Of a stretch of 5,970 nt of DNA, positions 1 to 5,970 are shown in pieces. The notes under the pieces were generated by a model that made no database searches, had not been told where the DNA came from, and worked only from the letters and a program-made list of their open reading frames with translations. Origin of the DNA: Desulfarculus sp. GTDB lineage: Bacteria > Desulfobacterota > Desulfarculia > Desulfarculales > Desulfarculaceae. The stretch lies in NCBI GenBank assembly GCA_020216625.1, contig JAIUYB010000163.1, forward strand, positions 1-5,970. Direction: 5' to 3'. A program made the translations under genes and the position numbers. Position 1 is the first letter of the stretch; every line of letters starts with the position of its first letter.

Positions 1-2
1 CC

Positions 3-992
3 ACCCGCCTGCGGGTGGGCTTCACTCCCGAGGAGCAGGGCTTTCTGGACGTGCTGGCCGGCCTGTTGGCCGCGGCGGTGGCGGCCTGGTCCCGGAGCCA
101 GGCCCTCGCCCGGGCCCAGGAGGAGCTGGCGGCGCTCAAGGCCGAGGTCGACCTCAAGGTGGCCGAGCAGGTGGGGGAGATCAAGGCGGAGCTCTCCAAC
201 CTGAGCGTGGCCAACCAGCGGCTCAAGGAGACCTGGCGGCTGGTGATGCAGGCCGAGCGCACCGCGGCGGTGGCCCGCTTCACCAGCGCCCTGGCCCACG
301 AGCTGCGCAATCCCCTCATGGTCATCGGCGGCTTCGCCAAGCGCCTGGCCGGGGCCCTGTGCCAGGACGACCCGCGCTGCAACTACGTCAAGGTCATCGT
401 GCAGGAGGTCCAGCAACTGGAGCAGCTGTTGAGCCAGATCTTCAAGCTCAACCGCGAGAGCGACCTGGACTTCGCCGAGGTGGAGGCCGGGGAGATGATG
501 CGCGAGGGCTGGCGACGGGGCGTGGCCCACGCCGGGATCCCGGTCCGCGACCCGGTCTGGGATTTGGCCCCGGATCTGCCCGCCTTGGTGACCGACCCCG
601 ACCTGTTGATCCGGGCCCTGGGCAACCTGACGCAGAACGCCCTGGAGGCCACCCGCGACCAGGGCCGGGTCTACCTGGCCACCAGCCTGGACGAGCAGGG
701 CCGGGTGGTCTTCACGGTGGCCGACGATGGCCCCGGAATCCCGGACCAGGAGCGCGCCCGCGTCTTCGATCCCCTCTACACCACCAAGGAGTACGGGGTG
801 GGCCTGGGCCTGCCCTATTGCCGCGACGTGGTGTTGCTGTTGGGCGGGGAGCTGACGGTGGACGAGCGTCCCGGCGGCGGGGCCCGGTTCGCCATCCACC
901 TGCCCACCACCCCGCCGGACTTTCGGCGTCAGCTCCCGGGACCGGACCCGGCCGAGACGGAAGGAAACCACCATGCGCTGGTGCGATCTTAG
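3..992 (+). CDS. Sensor histidine kinase, C-terminal part (5' end outside window)
   Basis: Cytoplasmic-type histidine kinase that autophosphorylates on His and presumably passes phosphate to a response regulator not in this window. The frame is open to the left edge, so the GTG at 15 is not taken as the start. The first ~25 residues look like the last helix of a GAF domain. A coiled coil follows (about bases 110-260). The dimerisation/H-box reads LAHELRNPL, with the phospho-acceptor His codon at 297-299. The ATPase domain shows an N-box (GNLTQNALEA, ~621-650), a G1 box DDGPGI (723-740), FDPLYTTKE (765-791) and a G2 box GVGLGL (795-812). All catalytic motifs are intact, so it should be active. 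No transmembrane segment is visible in this part. The tail after ~910 is Pro/Gly-rich and unconserved-looking. Its last 20 bases overlap the next gene, suggesting translational coupling. The signal sensed and the cognate regulator cannot be told from here. Confidence 0.93.
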   Translation, partial: TRLRVGFTPEEQGFLDVLAGLLAAAVAAWSRSQALARAQEELAALKAEVDLKVAEQVGEIKAELSNLSVANQRLKETWRLVMQAERTAAVARFTSALAHELRNPLMVIGGFAKRLAGALCQDDPRCNYVKVIVQEVQQLEQLLSQIFKLNRESDLDFAEVEAGEMMREGWRRGVAHAGIPVRDPVWDLAPDLPALVTDPDLLIRALGNLTQNALEATRDQGRVYLATSLDEQGRVVFTVADDGPGIPDQERARVFDPLYTTKEYGVGLGLPYCRDVVLLLGGELTVDERPGGGARFAIHLPTTPPDFRRQLPGPDPAETEGNHHALVRS

Positions 993-1155
993 CTGCCCCG
1001 AGGCCAGTTGGCCCCGGGAGGAGGCGGTGGACGGCGGCGGCTCCTGCCGCACCTTCGTGGCCCTGTGGTGCGCCCGGTTGGGCCGCCTGGTGGCCAAGAA
1101 CGCCCCCTGCCAGGCCCCGGCCCCGCCCATCCCGCCCACCGAAAAGACCGACTAG
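973..1155 (+). CDS. Small five-cysteine protein, function unknown (60 aa)
   Basis: A 60-residue protein with Cys at 4, 8, 25, 33 and 46. It has a compact basic middle (CRTF near 25-28, then WCARLGRLVAKNAPC at 32-46) and a Pro-rich tail (47-60). The Cys spacing C-x3-C, C-x7-C and C-x12-C suggests a small metal-binding or disulfide-type fold, which is inference. There is no signal peptide or membrane segment. The start is supported by an AAGGA ribosome site at 961-965, seven bases before the ATG. It overlaps the end of the kinase gene by 20 bp in another frame, a typical arrangement for coupled translation in one operon. Its stop lies 4 bp from the stop of the convergent carbonic anhydrase gene. 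It gives an impression of a short Cys-rich family seen in sulfate-reducer-type genomes, but I cannot confirm that without a search. Dense cysteines in a short G+C-rich frame plus a good RBS argue against a chance ORF. Confidence 0.72.
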   Translation: MRWCDLSCPEASWPREEAVDGGGSCRTFVALWCARLGRLVAKNAPCQAPAPPIPPTEKTD

Positions 1156-1159
1156 GCGC

Positions 1160-1942
1160 CTACTGGCCTGCGGCGAAGGCCTCCACCGCCTTGTCCGGCG
1201 CGGCCTCGGCCTGGGCCAGGAGCTGGGCCGGCTTGGTCTGGTCCAGCACCTTCACCTGGCCGCTGGTCAGGTCGTAGAGCGCCCCCACCGCCATGATCTT
1301 GCCGGACTTGACCAGCTCGCGGGTGGCGGGGCTGGCCTTGAAGATGCTCAATAGCGCCTGCCAGACGTTCTCCTCCACCGCCGCCGGCAACAGCGCGGCG
1401 CAGCACTGATCGGGGTGATCGGCCTTGGCCCGCTTCACCGCCGGCACGATGGGAGCCACCAGGGGCGGGATGTTGCGCTCCCACTTGGCGTGGCGGCCCT
1501 CCACCTCGTTGATCACCGCCGTCACCGCCCCGCAGCCGCTGTGGCCCAGAACCATCAACAGCGGGGTGTGGACGTGGGACAGGCCGTATTCGATGGAGCC
1601 GATCTCGTCGGTCTGGGCCACGTTGCCCGCCACCCGGATCACGAACAGGTCCATCACCCCCACGTCGAAGATCAACTCCACCGGCACCCGGGAGTCGGAG
1701 CAGGAGAGCACGGTGGCCAGGGCGTAGTCGCCTTGGTTGACGCTGGCGGCCAGGTTCACCCGGGCCAGGTCGCGGTGGGCGGCCTGGGGCTGACCGGCCG
1801 CGAAGCGGGCGTTGCCGGCCAGGAGCGAGGCCAGCACTTGGTCCGGGGCGGGTTTGGCCGCCGACGACTCCGCGGCCCAGGCCGGAGCGGAGAGAACGAT
1901 GGCCAGGGCCAGGCATGGGAGAAAGGACATACCGCGCCGCAT
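1160..1942 (-). CDS. Beta-class carbonic anhydrase, exported
   Basis: Interconverts CO2 and bicarbonate. The 260-residue protein shows the two beta-class zinc motifs: CSDSR at residues 81-85 (Cys81 ligand, Asp83-Arg85 dyad) and HSGCGA at 134-139 (His134 and Cys137 ligands). The active site is therefore complete. RVAGNV (103-108) is also typical of the family. The N-terminus is a clear Sec signal peptide: MRRG, a hydrophobic core to about residue 19, then AWA with likely cleavage near 23/24. The mature enzyme should be periplasmic, unlike the usual cytoplasmic beta enzymes. The chosen ATG has a strong GAGGTGA ribosome site a few bases upstream. A second Met at residue 5 is possible but loses the basic n-region. 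The C-terminal ~30 residues are Ala/Gln/Lys-rich and probably disordered. It lies downstream of the NimA-like gene on the same strand, with a 103-bp gap, so it may have its own promoter. Confidence 0.95.
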   Translation of the reverse strand: MRRGMSFLPCLALAIVLSAPAWAAESSAAKPAPDQVLASLLAGNARFAAGQPQAAHRDLARVNLAASVNQGDYALATVLSCSDSRVPVELIFDVGVMDLFVIRVAGNVAQTDEIGSIEYGLSHVHTPLLMVLGHSGCGAVTAVINEVEGRHAKWERNIPPLVAPIVPAVKRAKADHPDQCCAALLPAAVEENVWQALLSIFKASPATRELVKSGKIMAVGALYDLTSGQVKVLDQTKPAQLLAQAEAAPDKAVEAFAAGQ

Positions 1943-1974
1943 ACATCACCTCTCAGGGTAAGTGGAAGTGGAGT

Positions 1975-2016
1975 CAGGCAGGTAGTGGGATGACTATTTA
2001 TCATTCTGCCTGCCTG
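1975..2016. repeat. Inverted repeat CAGGCAGG...CCTGCCTG in the carbonic anhydrase leader
   Basis: Perfect 8-bp arms at 1975-1982 and 2009-2016 enclose 26 bases. Inside them lies a smaller A+T-rich dyad, ATGA (1990-1993) and TCAT (2001-2004). The A+T-rich centre stands out in this GC-rich sequence. It lies 33-74 bp upstream of the carbonic anhydrase start codon, where an operator or a leader stem-loop would be expected. No T-run follows on the minus strand, so it is not an intrinsic terminator. No factor can be named. Confidence 0.45.
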
Positions 2017-2045
2017 GCGCGGTCCAGTCCAGATTATTACCCCGG

Positions 2046-2519
2046 CTAGATGAAGTTGCGCTTGCCGGTGATCTCCTCCACCTGGATGCGGATCACCCGG
2101 GCCCGGGCCAGGGACTCGGGCTTGAAATCATAGTCGCCCGGTCCGGCGTAGTGGCGGGTGATGGCGGTCAAACCCAGAAAGACCTCGTCCGGGTCCTCCA
2201 CCGGCTGGGCCCGGCCAAAGGCCACCACGCTCTTGTAGCGGCACTCCCAGGCGCAGGCCACCTCCCCGGGCAACAGCTCCACCCGCACCGCCACCGCGAA
2301 GGACACCCGGTCGTTGGCCGCCAGGACCGCGAACTTGTGACCATCGAGGCCGGTGTGCAGGTAGACCCGGTCGCCCGCCACGCCGTAGTTGAAGGGCAGG
2401 ACGTAGGGCTGGCCCTGGTCGCACATGCCCAGGTAGAGCACCTGGCCCATTTCCAGGATCTGGTTGATCTCGGCGGGATCGGTGATGGCCTTGTGGGGTT
2501 TCTGGGGGGCGGGTGGCAT
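2046..2519 (-). CDS. NimA-like FMN-binding protein of the pyridoxamine 5'-phosphate oxidase fold
   Basis: A 157-residue protein of the split-barrel flavin-binding superfamily, closest in style to the NimA (5-nitroimidazole reductase-like) family. Visible family segments are a first strand pair YLGMCDQGQPYVLPFNYG (29-46), YLHTGLDGHKF (53-63) and the characteristic CAWECRYKSVVAFGRA (89-104). A helix ending in ITRHYAG (120-126) follows, then a last strand VIRIQVEEITGKR (142-154). Length and strand order fit the family. Members bind FMN or other flavins as homodimers and are probably redox enzymes. The native substrate is usually unknown, so a drug-resistance role should not be assumed. The ATG is preceded by TGGAG at a suitable distance. 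The gene is divergent from the NifA-like activator, sharing a 212-bp control region, and lies upstream of carbonic anhydrase. No signal peptide, so cytoplasmic. Confidence 0.88.
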   Translation of the reverse strand: MPPAPQKPHKAITDPAEINQILEMGQVLYLGMCDQGQPYVLPFNYGVAGDRVYLHTGLDGHKFAVLAANDRVSFAVAVRVELLPGEVACAWECRYKSVVAFGRAQPVEDPDEVFLGLTAITRHYAGPGDYDFKPESLARARVIRIQVEEITGKRNFI

Positions 2520-2570
2520 GGCGGCTCCAAAAATGATGGGGTGGGCGTCAATGAAACCGGGTTTGGGTGA

Positions 2571-2586
2571 TGCAAGATTCCTGCCC
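2571..2586 (-). promoter_or_regulatory. Candidate sigma-54 (-24/-12) promoter for the NimA-like gene
   Basis: Read on the minus strand the site is GGGCAGGAATCTTGCA. GG and GC are separated by exactly ten bases as required. GGCA matches the -24 box except for the leading T and final C of TGGCAC, and TTGCA fully matches the -12 box. Transcription would start near 2560, giving a leader of about 40 bases. This is weaker than the site at 4429. A chance match is possible. Confidence 0.4.
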
Positions 2587-2638
2587 GCCCGGTCTGGGCT
2601 GCCAATAATGAAAAATCAAGCTCCCCCCAGGGCCGGGT

Positions 2639-2667
2639 TTGAGAACGAGCCTACCCTGTGGTATGGT
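2639..2667 (+). promoter_or_regulatory. Sigma-70-type promoter for the NifA-like activator
   Basis: TTGAGA (2639-2644) is followed after exactly 17 bases by TATGGT (2662-2667), with a TG one base before the -10 (2659-2660, extended -10). Start of transcription is predicted around 2674, giving a leader of about 58 bases. This fits a housekeeping-sigma promoter; no -24/-12 site precedes this gene. Confidence 0.55.
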
Positions 2668-2678
2668 TTTCATATTTG

Positions 2679-2692
2679 ACTAACATGTTGGT
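2679..2692. promoter_or_regulatory. Operator-like dyad just downstream of the activator promoter
   Basis: ACTAACATGTTGGT is a 14-bp palindrome with a single mismatched pair around the perfect core AACATGTT (2682-2689). It lies at about +6 to +19 from the predicted start, where a bound repressor would block transcription or where the activator could control its own gene. No known consensus is claimed. Confidence 0.35.
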
Positions 2693-2731
2693 AGGCGATC
2701 ATTGGATCATTTCCTGGGGGATTGAAACGCC

Positions 2732-4295
<1,564 letters not shown>

Positions 4296-4297
<2 letters not shown>

Positions 4298-4330
4298 GTA
4301 AAGGCAGGTAAAGCTACCGCAAGGTAGTTT
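4296..4330 (+). repeat. Direct repeat and small hairpin after the activator stop codon
   Basis: AGGTAAAG occurs twice with a 10-base period (4296-4303 and 4306-4313), the first copy overlapping the stop codon. It runs into a hairpin with arms AAGCTACC (4311-4318) and GGTAGTTT (4323-4330), one G-T pair, and a GCAA loop (GNRA type). The hairpin stacks directly before the terminator and may protect the 3' end or help termination. Its role is inferred. Confidence 0.4.
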
Positions 4331-4335
4331 ATTGC

Positions 4336-4367
4336 GACGGGCGTCCTCGGGCGCCCGTCACGTTTTT
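4336..4367 (+). terminator. Intrinsic terminator of the NifA-like gene
   Basis: Perfect 8-bp GC-rich stem GACGGGCG (4336-4343) / CGCCCGTC (4352-4359) with an 8-base loop, followed after three bases by a run of five T (4363-4367). This isolates the activator gene from the downstream operon. Confidence 0.85.
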
Positions 4368-4389
4368 GTAACCATAACCCACCACAAAA
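4364..4389. promoter_or_regulatory. Candidate upstream activator dyad TTTTGT-N14-ACAAAA
   Basis: Perfect 6-bp inverted arms at 4364-4369 and 4384-4389, centred about 78 bp upstream of the predicted start of the sigma-54 promoter at 4429. This is near the close end of the distance range for enhancer sites. The inner TGT...ACA recalls the NifA site, but the spacing is 14 instead of the classical 10. The left arm overlaps the T-run of the terminator. Tentative. Confidence 0.35.
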
Positions 4390-4428
4390 CCTGACTTTCT
4401 CCCCCCCAGTCCGCCGGCTTTTCACGCC

Positions 4429-4444
4429 TGGCACATGCCTTGCC
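4429..4444 (+). promoter_or_regulatory. Sigma-54 promoter of the porin-amt operon
   Basis: TGGCAC (4429-4434), five bases, TTGC (4440-4443). GG and GC are exactly ten bases apart, and the site matches the -24/-12 consensus TGGCACR-N4-TTGCW except at the last position. The predicted start is about 4455, leaving a leader of ~97 bases before the porin ATG. That leader contains complementary CCGCG/CGCGG and ACCA/TGGT segments that could fold. Its position right behind the activator terminator and ahead of a nitrogen uptake gene supports it. Confidence 0.87.
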
Positions 4445-4535
4445 ATGTCCGGAGACAACCGCGGCGTGTCCGCACCAAGCAGGGACCCCTGGTTCGCGGC
4501 GGGATGGGCCTGGCCGATAGACAAGGGGACGGAAC

Positions 4536-4546
4536 GAGGAGAAGGG
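4536..4546 (+). promoter_or_regulatory. Ribosome binding site deciding the porin start
   Basis: The purine run GAGGAGAAGGG ends five bases before the ATG at 4552. The frame is open further upstream to an ATG at 4435, but that ATG lies inside the sigma-54 promoter, before the predicted transcript start. The codons between do not look like a signal peptide. The start at 4552 is therefore preferred. Confidence 0.8.
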
Positions 4547-4551
4547 AACGA

Positions 4552-5313
4552 ATGAAGAAGCTGATCGCGATCATGGTGCTGACCTTGGGGCTGGCGATCC
4601 CCATGGTCGCCGGGCCGGCCCAGGCCGGCGACGACAAGGGCTGGGCGGTGGACTTCAGCGCCGCCTACATGACCAAGTACATCTGGCGCGGCATCATGCA
4701 GGTGGACGATCCCACCCTGCAGCCCTCCGTGAACATCGCCAAGAACGGCTTCACCTTCAACGTCTGGGGCAACTACGACCTGACCGACAAGAACGGCCGC
4801 AAGAACAAGTTCAGCGAGATCGACATCACCGCCGAGTACGCCTTCAGCCTGGGCGACTTCAGCATCCCGGTGGGCGTGATCCACTACGAGTTCCCCAACA
4901 CCAGCTACGAGCCCACCACCGAACTCTACGCCGGGGTCAGCTACAACTGGATCGTCACCCCCAGCGTCAAGATCTTCAAGGACGTGGACGAGTCCCACGG
5001 CATCTACGTGCTGGCCTCCCTGGCCTACACCTATGATCTGCCCGCCCTGGCCAAGGAGATGTCCTGGGGCATCGCCGCCAGCATCAGCGGGGCCTGGGCC
5101 GACAAGGACAACAACAAGTTCTACTGGGGCGGCACCGACGAGGACGCCTTCACCGACAGCCTTCTGACCATCGGCGTGCCGATCAAGATCATGGACTGGA
5201 TCAACATCACCCCGGCCTTCAACCAGGTCTGGCTGTTGGACAGCAAGATCAAGGACGCCGCCGACTACGACAGCAAGAGTTACTTTGGTCTTACCCTGAC
5301 CCTGAATTTCTAA
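4552..5313 (+). CDS. Outer-membrane beta-barrel protein, TorF/Gcw_chp-like putative porin
   Basis: A 253-residue exported protein. Residues 1-25 form a clean Sec signal peptide (MKK, hydrophobic core, PAQA with cleavage before GDD). The mature part consists of alternating polar/hydrophobic amphipathic strands rich in Tyr, Trp, Asn and Asp. It ends in GLTLTLNF with a C-terminal Phe, the usual recognition signal for outer-membrane barrel assembly. The first strand motif YMTKYIWRG (39-47) resembles the S-x-Y-x-x-RG opening of the TorF/Gcw_chp family of small putative porins. That family match is from memory and moderately sure; the outer-membrane barrel call is firmer. Size predicts roughly 10-12 strands. 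It is first in the sigma-54-driven operon and lies 72 bp upstream of the ammonium transporter. A role as the outer-membrane channel for nitrogen compounds follows from context only. Confidence 0.85.
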   Translation: MKKLIAIMVLTLGLAIPMVAGPAQAGDDKGWAVDFSAAYMTKYIWRGIMQVDDPTLQPSVNIAKNGFTFNVWGNYDLTDKNGRKNKFSEIDITAEYAFSLGDFSIPVGVIHYEFPNTSYEPTTELYAGVSYNWIVTPSVKIFKDVDESHGIYVLASLAYTYDLPALAKEMSWGIAASISGAWADKDNNKFYWGGTDEDAFTDSLLTIGVPIKIMDWINITPAFNQVWLLDSKIKDAADYDSKSYFGLTLTLNF

Positions 5314-5330
5314 GGGCCCCCGGGCCCGGG
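5314..5330. repeat. All-G/C palindromic stretch directly after the porin stop
   Basis: Seventeen bases of only G and C contain the perfect 12-bp palindrome CCCGGGCCCGGG (5319-5330) and two copies of GGGCCC (5314-5319 and 5322-5327). It could pair in several registers and precedes the larger hairpin at 5335-5364. Confidence 0.6.
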
Positions 5331-5334
5331 AAGC

Positions 5335-5364
5335 CGCCCGGCCGGCGGATGGGCCGGCCGGGCG
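5335..5364 (+). repeat. Strong intercistronic hairpin between porin and amt
   Basis: Perfect 12-bp stem made only of G-C pairs, arms 5335-5346 and 5353-5364, with a 6-base loop GGATGG. No T-run follows, so it is not a standard intrinsic terminator. It ends six bases before the amt ribosome site (AAGGAG, 5371-5376). Likely roles are protecting the 3' end of the porin message or lowering amt expression relative to porin; this is inference. Confidence 0.8.
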
Positions 5365-5385
5365 CCAAGAAAGGAGACCCCCGCC

Positions 5386-5970
5386 ATGTCTAAGCGCCTA
5401 ACAGCTTGGGGCGCAACCCTCGTGGGTTTGCTACTGATGCTGGCCACCAACGCCCTGGCCGATGACGCCAAGCCCGCGCCCACCGTCACCGACGTGGCCA
5501 CCGCCATCGACACCGTCTGGGTGTTGGTGACCGCCTTCCTGGTCTTTTTCATGCAGGCCGGCTTCGCCTGCGTGGAGGCTGGCTTCACCCGGGCCAAGAA
5601 CGTGTGCAACATTCTGGCCAAGAATTTCATCGACTTCTGCGTATCCAGCCTGATGTTCTTCCTTATCGGTTACGCCATCATGTTTGGCGACGGCAATGAC
5701 TGGCTGGGGTGGACCGGCTTCGGCCTTTCCGAGGCCAAGAACCCCTCCGGGGTGCCGCTGTATGCCTATTGGCTCTTCCAGGCGGTCTTCGCCGGAACCG
5801 CGGCCACCATCGTCTCCGGCTCCATGGCCGAGCGCACCAAGTTCATCGCCTATCTGCTCTACACCTTCGTAATCAGCGCCATCATCTATCCCGTGATCGG
5901 GCACTGGACCTGGGGCGGCGGCTGGCTGTCCTCCATGGGCTTCGCCGACTTCGCCGGCTCCACCGTGGTC
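5386..5970 (+). CDS. amt: Ammonium transporter Amt, N-terminal part (3' end outside window)
   Basis: Inner-membrane channel of the Amt/Mep/Rh family that conducts ammonium into the cytoplasm. The first 195 residues are present without a stop. Residues 1-25 look like a signal peptide (MSKR, hydrophobic core, NALA before DD), as in E. coli AmtB. Next come transmembrane segments at about 42-66, 82-101, 125-146 and 153-172. Family motifs include CVEAGFTRAKNVCNILAKN (62-80), FQAVFAGTAATIVSGSMAER (131-150) with Phe135 as a probable gate residue, and HWTWGGGW (173-180) with the recruitment-site Trp176. DFAGSTVV follows at 188-195, Asp188 matching the conserved pore Asp. The window stops just before the expected first twin-His codon. 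The start is fixed by AAGGAG nine bases upstream. It shares the sigma-54 promoter with the porin. A PII protein gene (glnK) commonly follows amt and would be expected just outside. Confidence 0.96.
   Translation, partial: MSKRLTAWGATLVGLLLMLATNALADDAKPAPTVTDVATAIDTVWVLVTAFLVFFMQAGFACVEAGFTRAKNVCNILAKNFIDFCVSSLMFFLIGYAIMFGDGNDWLGWTGFGLSEAKNPSGVPLYAYWLFQAVFAGTAATIVSGSMAERTKFIAYLLYTFVISAIIYPVIGHWTWGGGWLSSMGFADFAGSTVV

Noticed and set aside
359..1354. Plus-strand frame of 331 codons crossing the kinase, the small gene and carbonic anhydrase
   Set aside because: Pro/Arg/Gly-rich chance frame without stops; it crosses three better supported genes.
1152..1949. Minus-strand frame of 265 codons alongside carbonic anhydrase
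   Set aside because: Same region and strand, different frame; low-complexity Gly/Arg/Pro product, while the other frame encodes an intact carbonic anhydrase.
4401..4407. Run of seven C upstream of the sigma-54 promoter as a phase-variable tract
   Set aside because: Too short and not placed between promoter elements, so length changes there would have little clear effect.
4435..4551. Longer N-terminus for the porin starting at the upstream ATG
   Set aside because: The upstream ATG is within the sigma-54 promoter, and the extension is Arg-rich and would bury the signal peptide. The strong ribosome site fits the ATG at 4552.
5431..5904. Minus-strand frame of 157 codons opposite amt
   Set aside because: Gly/His/Asp-rich antisense shadow of the ammonium transporter.

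Overview
The window is GC-rich (clearly above 60% by eye) with G/C-ending codons. Its gene set is a soluble histidine kinase, an exported beta-carbonic anhydrase, a NifA-like activator of the deltaproteobacterial style and an Amt transporter. This suggests an anaerobic or microaerophilic Desulfobacterota (former Deltaproteobacteria) chromosome. That placement is inferred from protein style; no rRNA or other phylogenetic marker is present. Nothing looks mobile: no transposase, integrase, tRNA or CRISPR repeat was seen.

Left part (1-1155, + strand): the 3' end of a histidine kinase gene that enters from outside the window, overlapped by 20 bp by a 60-codon gene for a five-cysteine protein. Its stop codon lies 4 bp from the stop of the convergent neighbour. 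Middle (1160-2519, - strand): an exported beta-class carbonic anhydrase and, upstream of it, a NimA-like FMN-binding protein of the pyridoxamine-phosphate-oxidase fold. The two are separated by 103 bp containing a long-looped inverted repeat. Positions 2520-2731 are a divergent control region.

Right part (2732-5970, + strand), a nitrogen-control module: a 521-residue sigma-54 activator of the NifA type (GAF, AAA+, Fis HTH), closed by a good intrinsic terminator. A near-consensus sigma-54 promoter (TGGCAC-N5-TTGC, 4429-4444) follows. It drives a probable operon of a small outer-membrane beta-barrel protein and an ammonium transporter that runs off the end of the window. A 12-bp all-GC hairpin lies between these two genes. 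The layout suggests that the sigma-54 activator, or NtrC, switches on a two-membrane nitrogen uptake operon: porin in the outer membrane and Amt in the inner membrane.

No gene-free stretch exceeds 300 bases. The largest gaps are 4298-4551 and 2520-2731, and both hold recognisable control elements.
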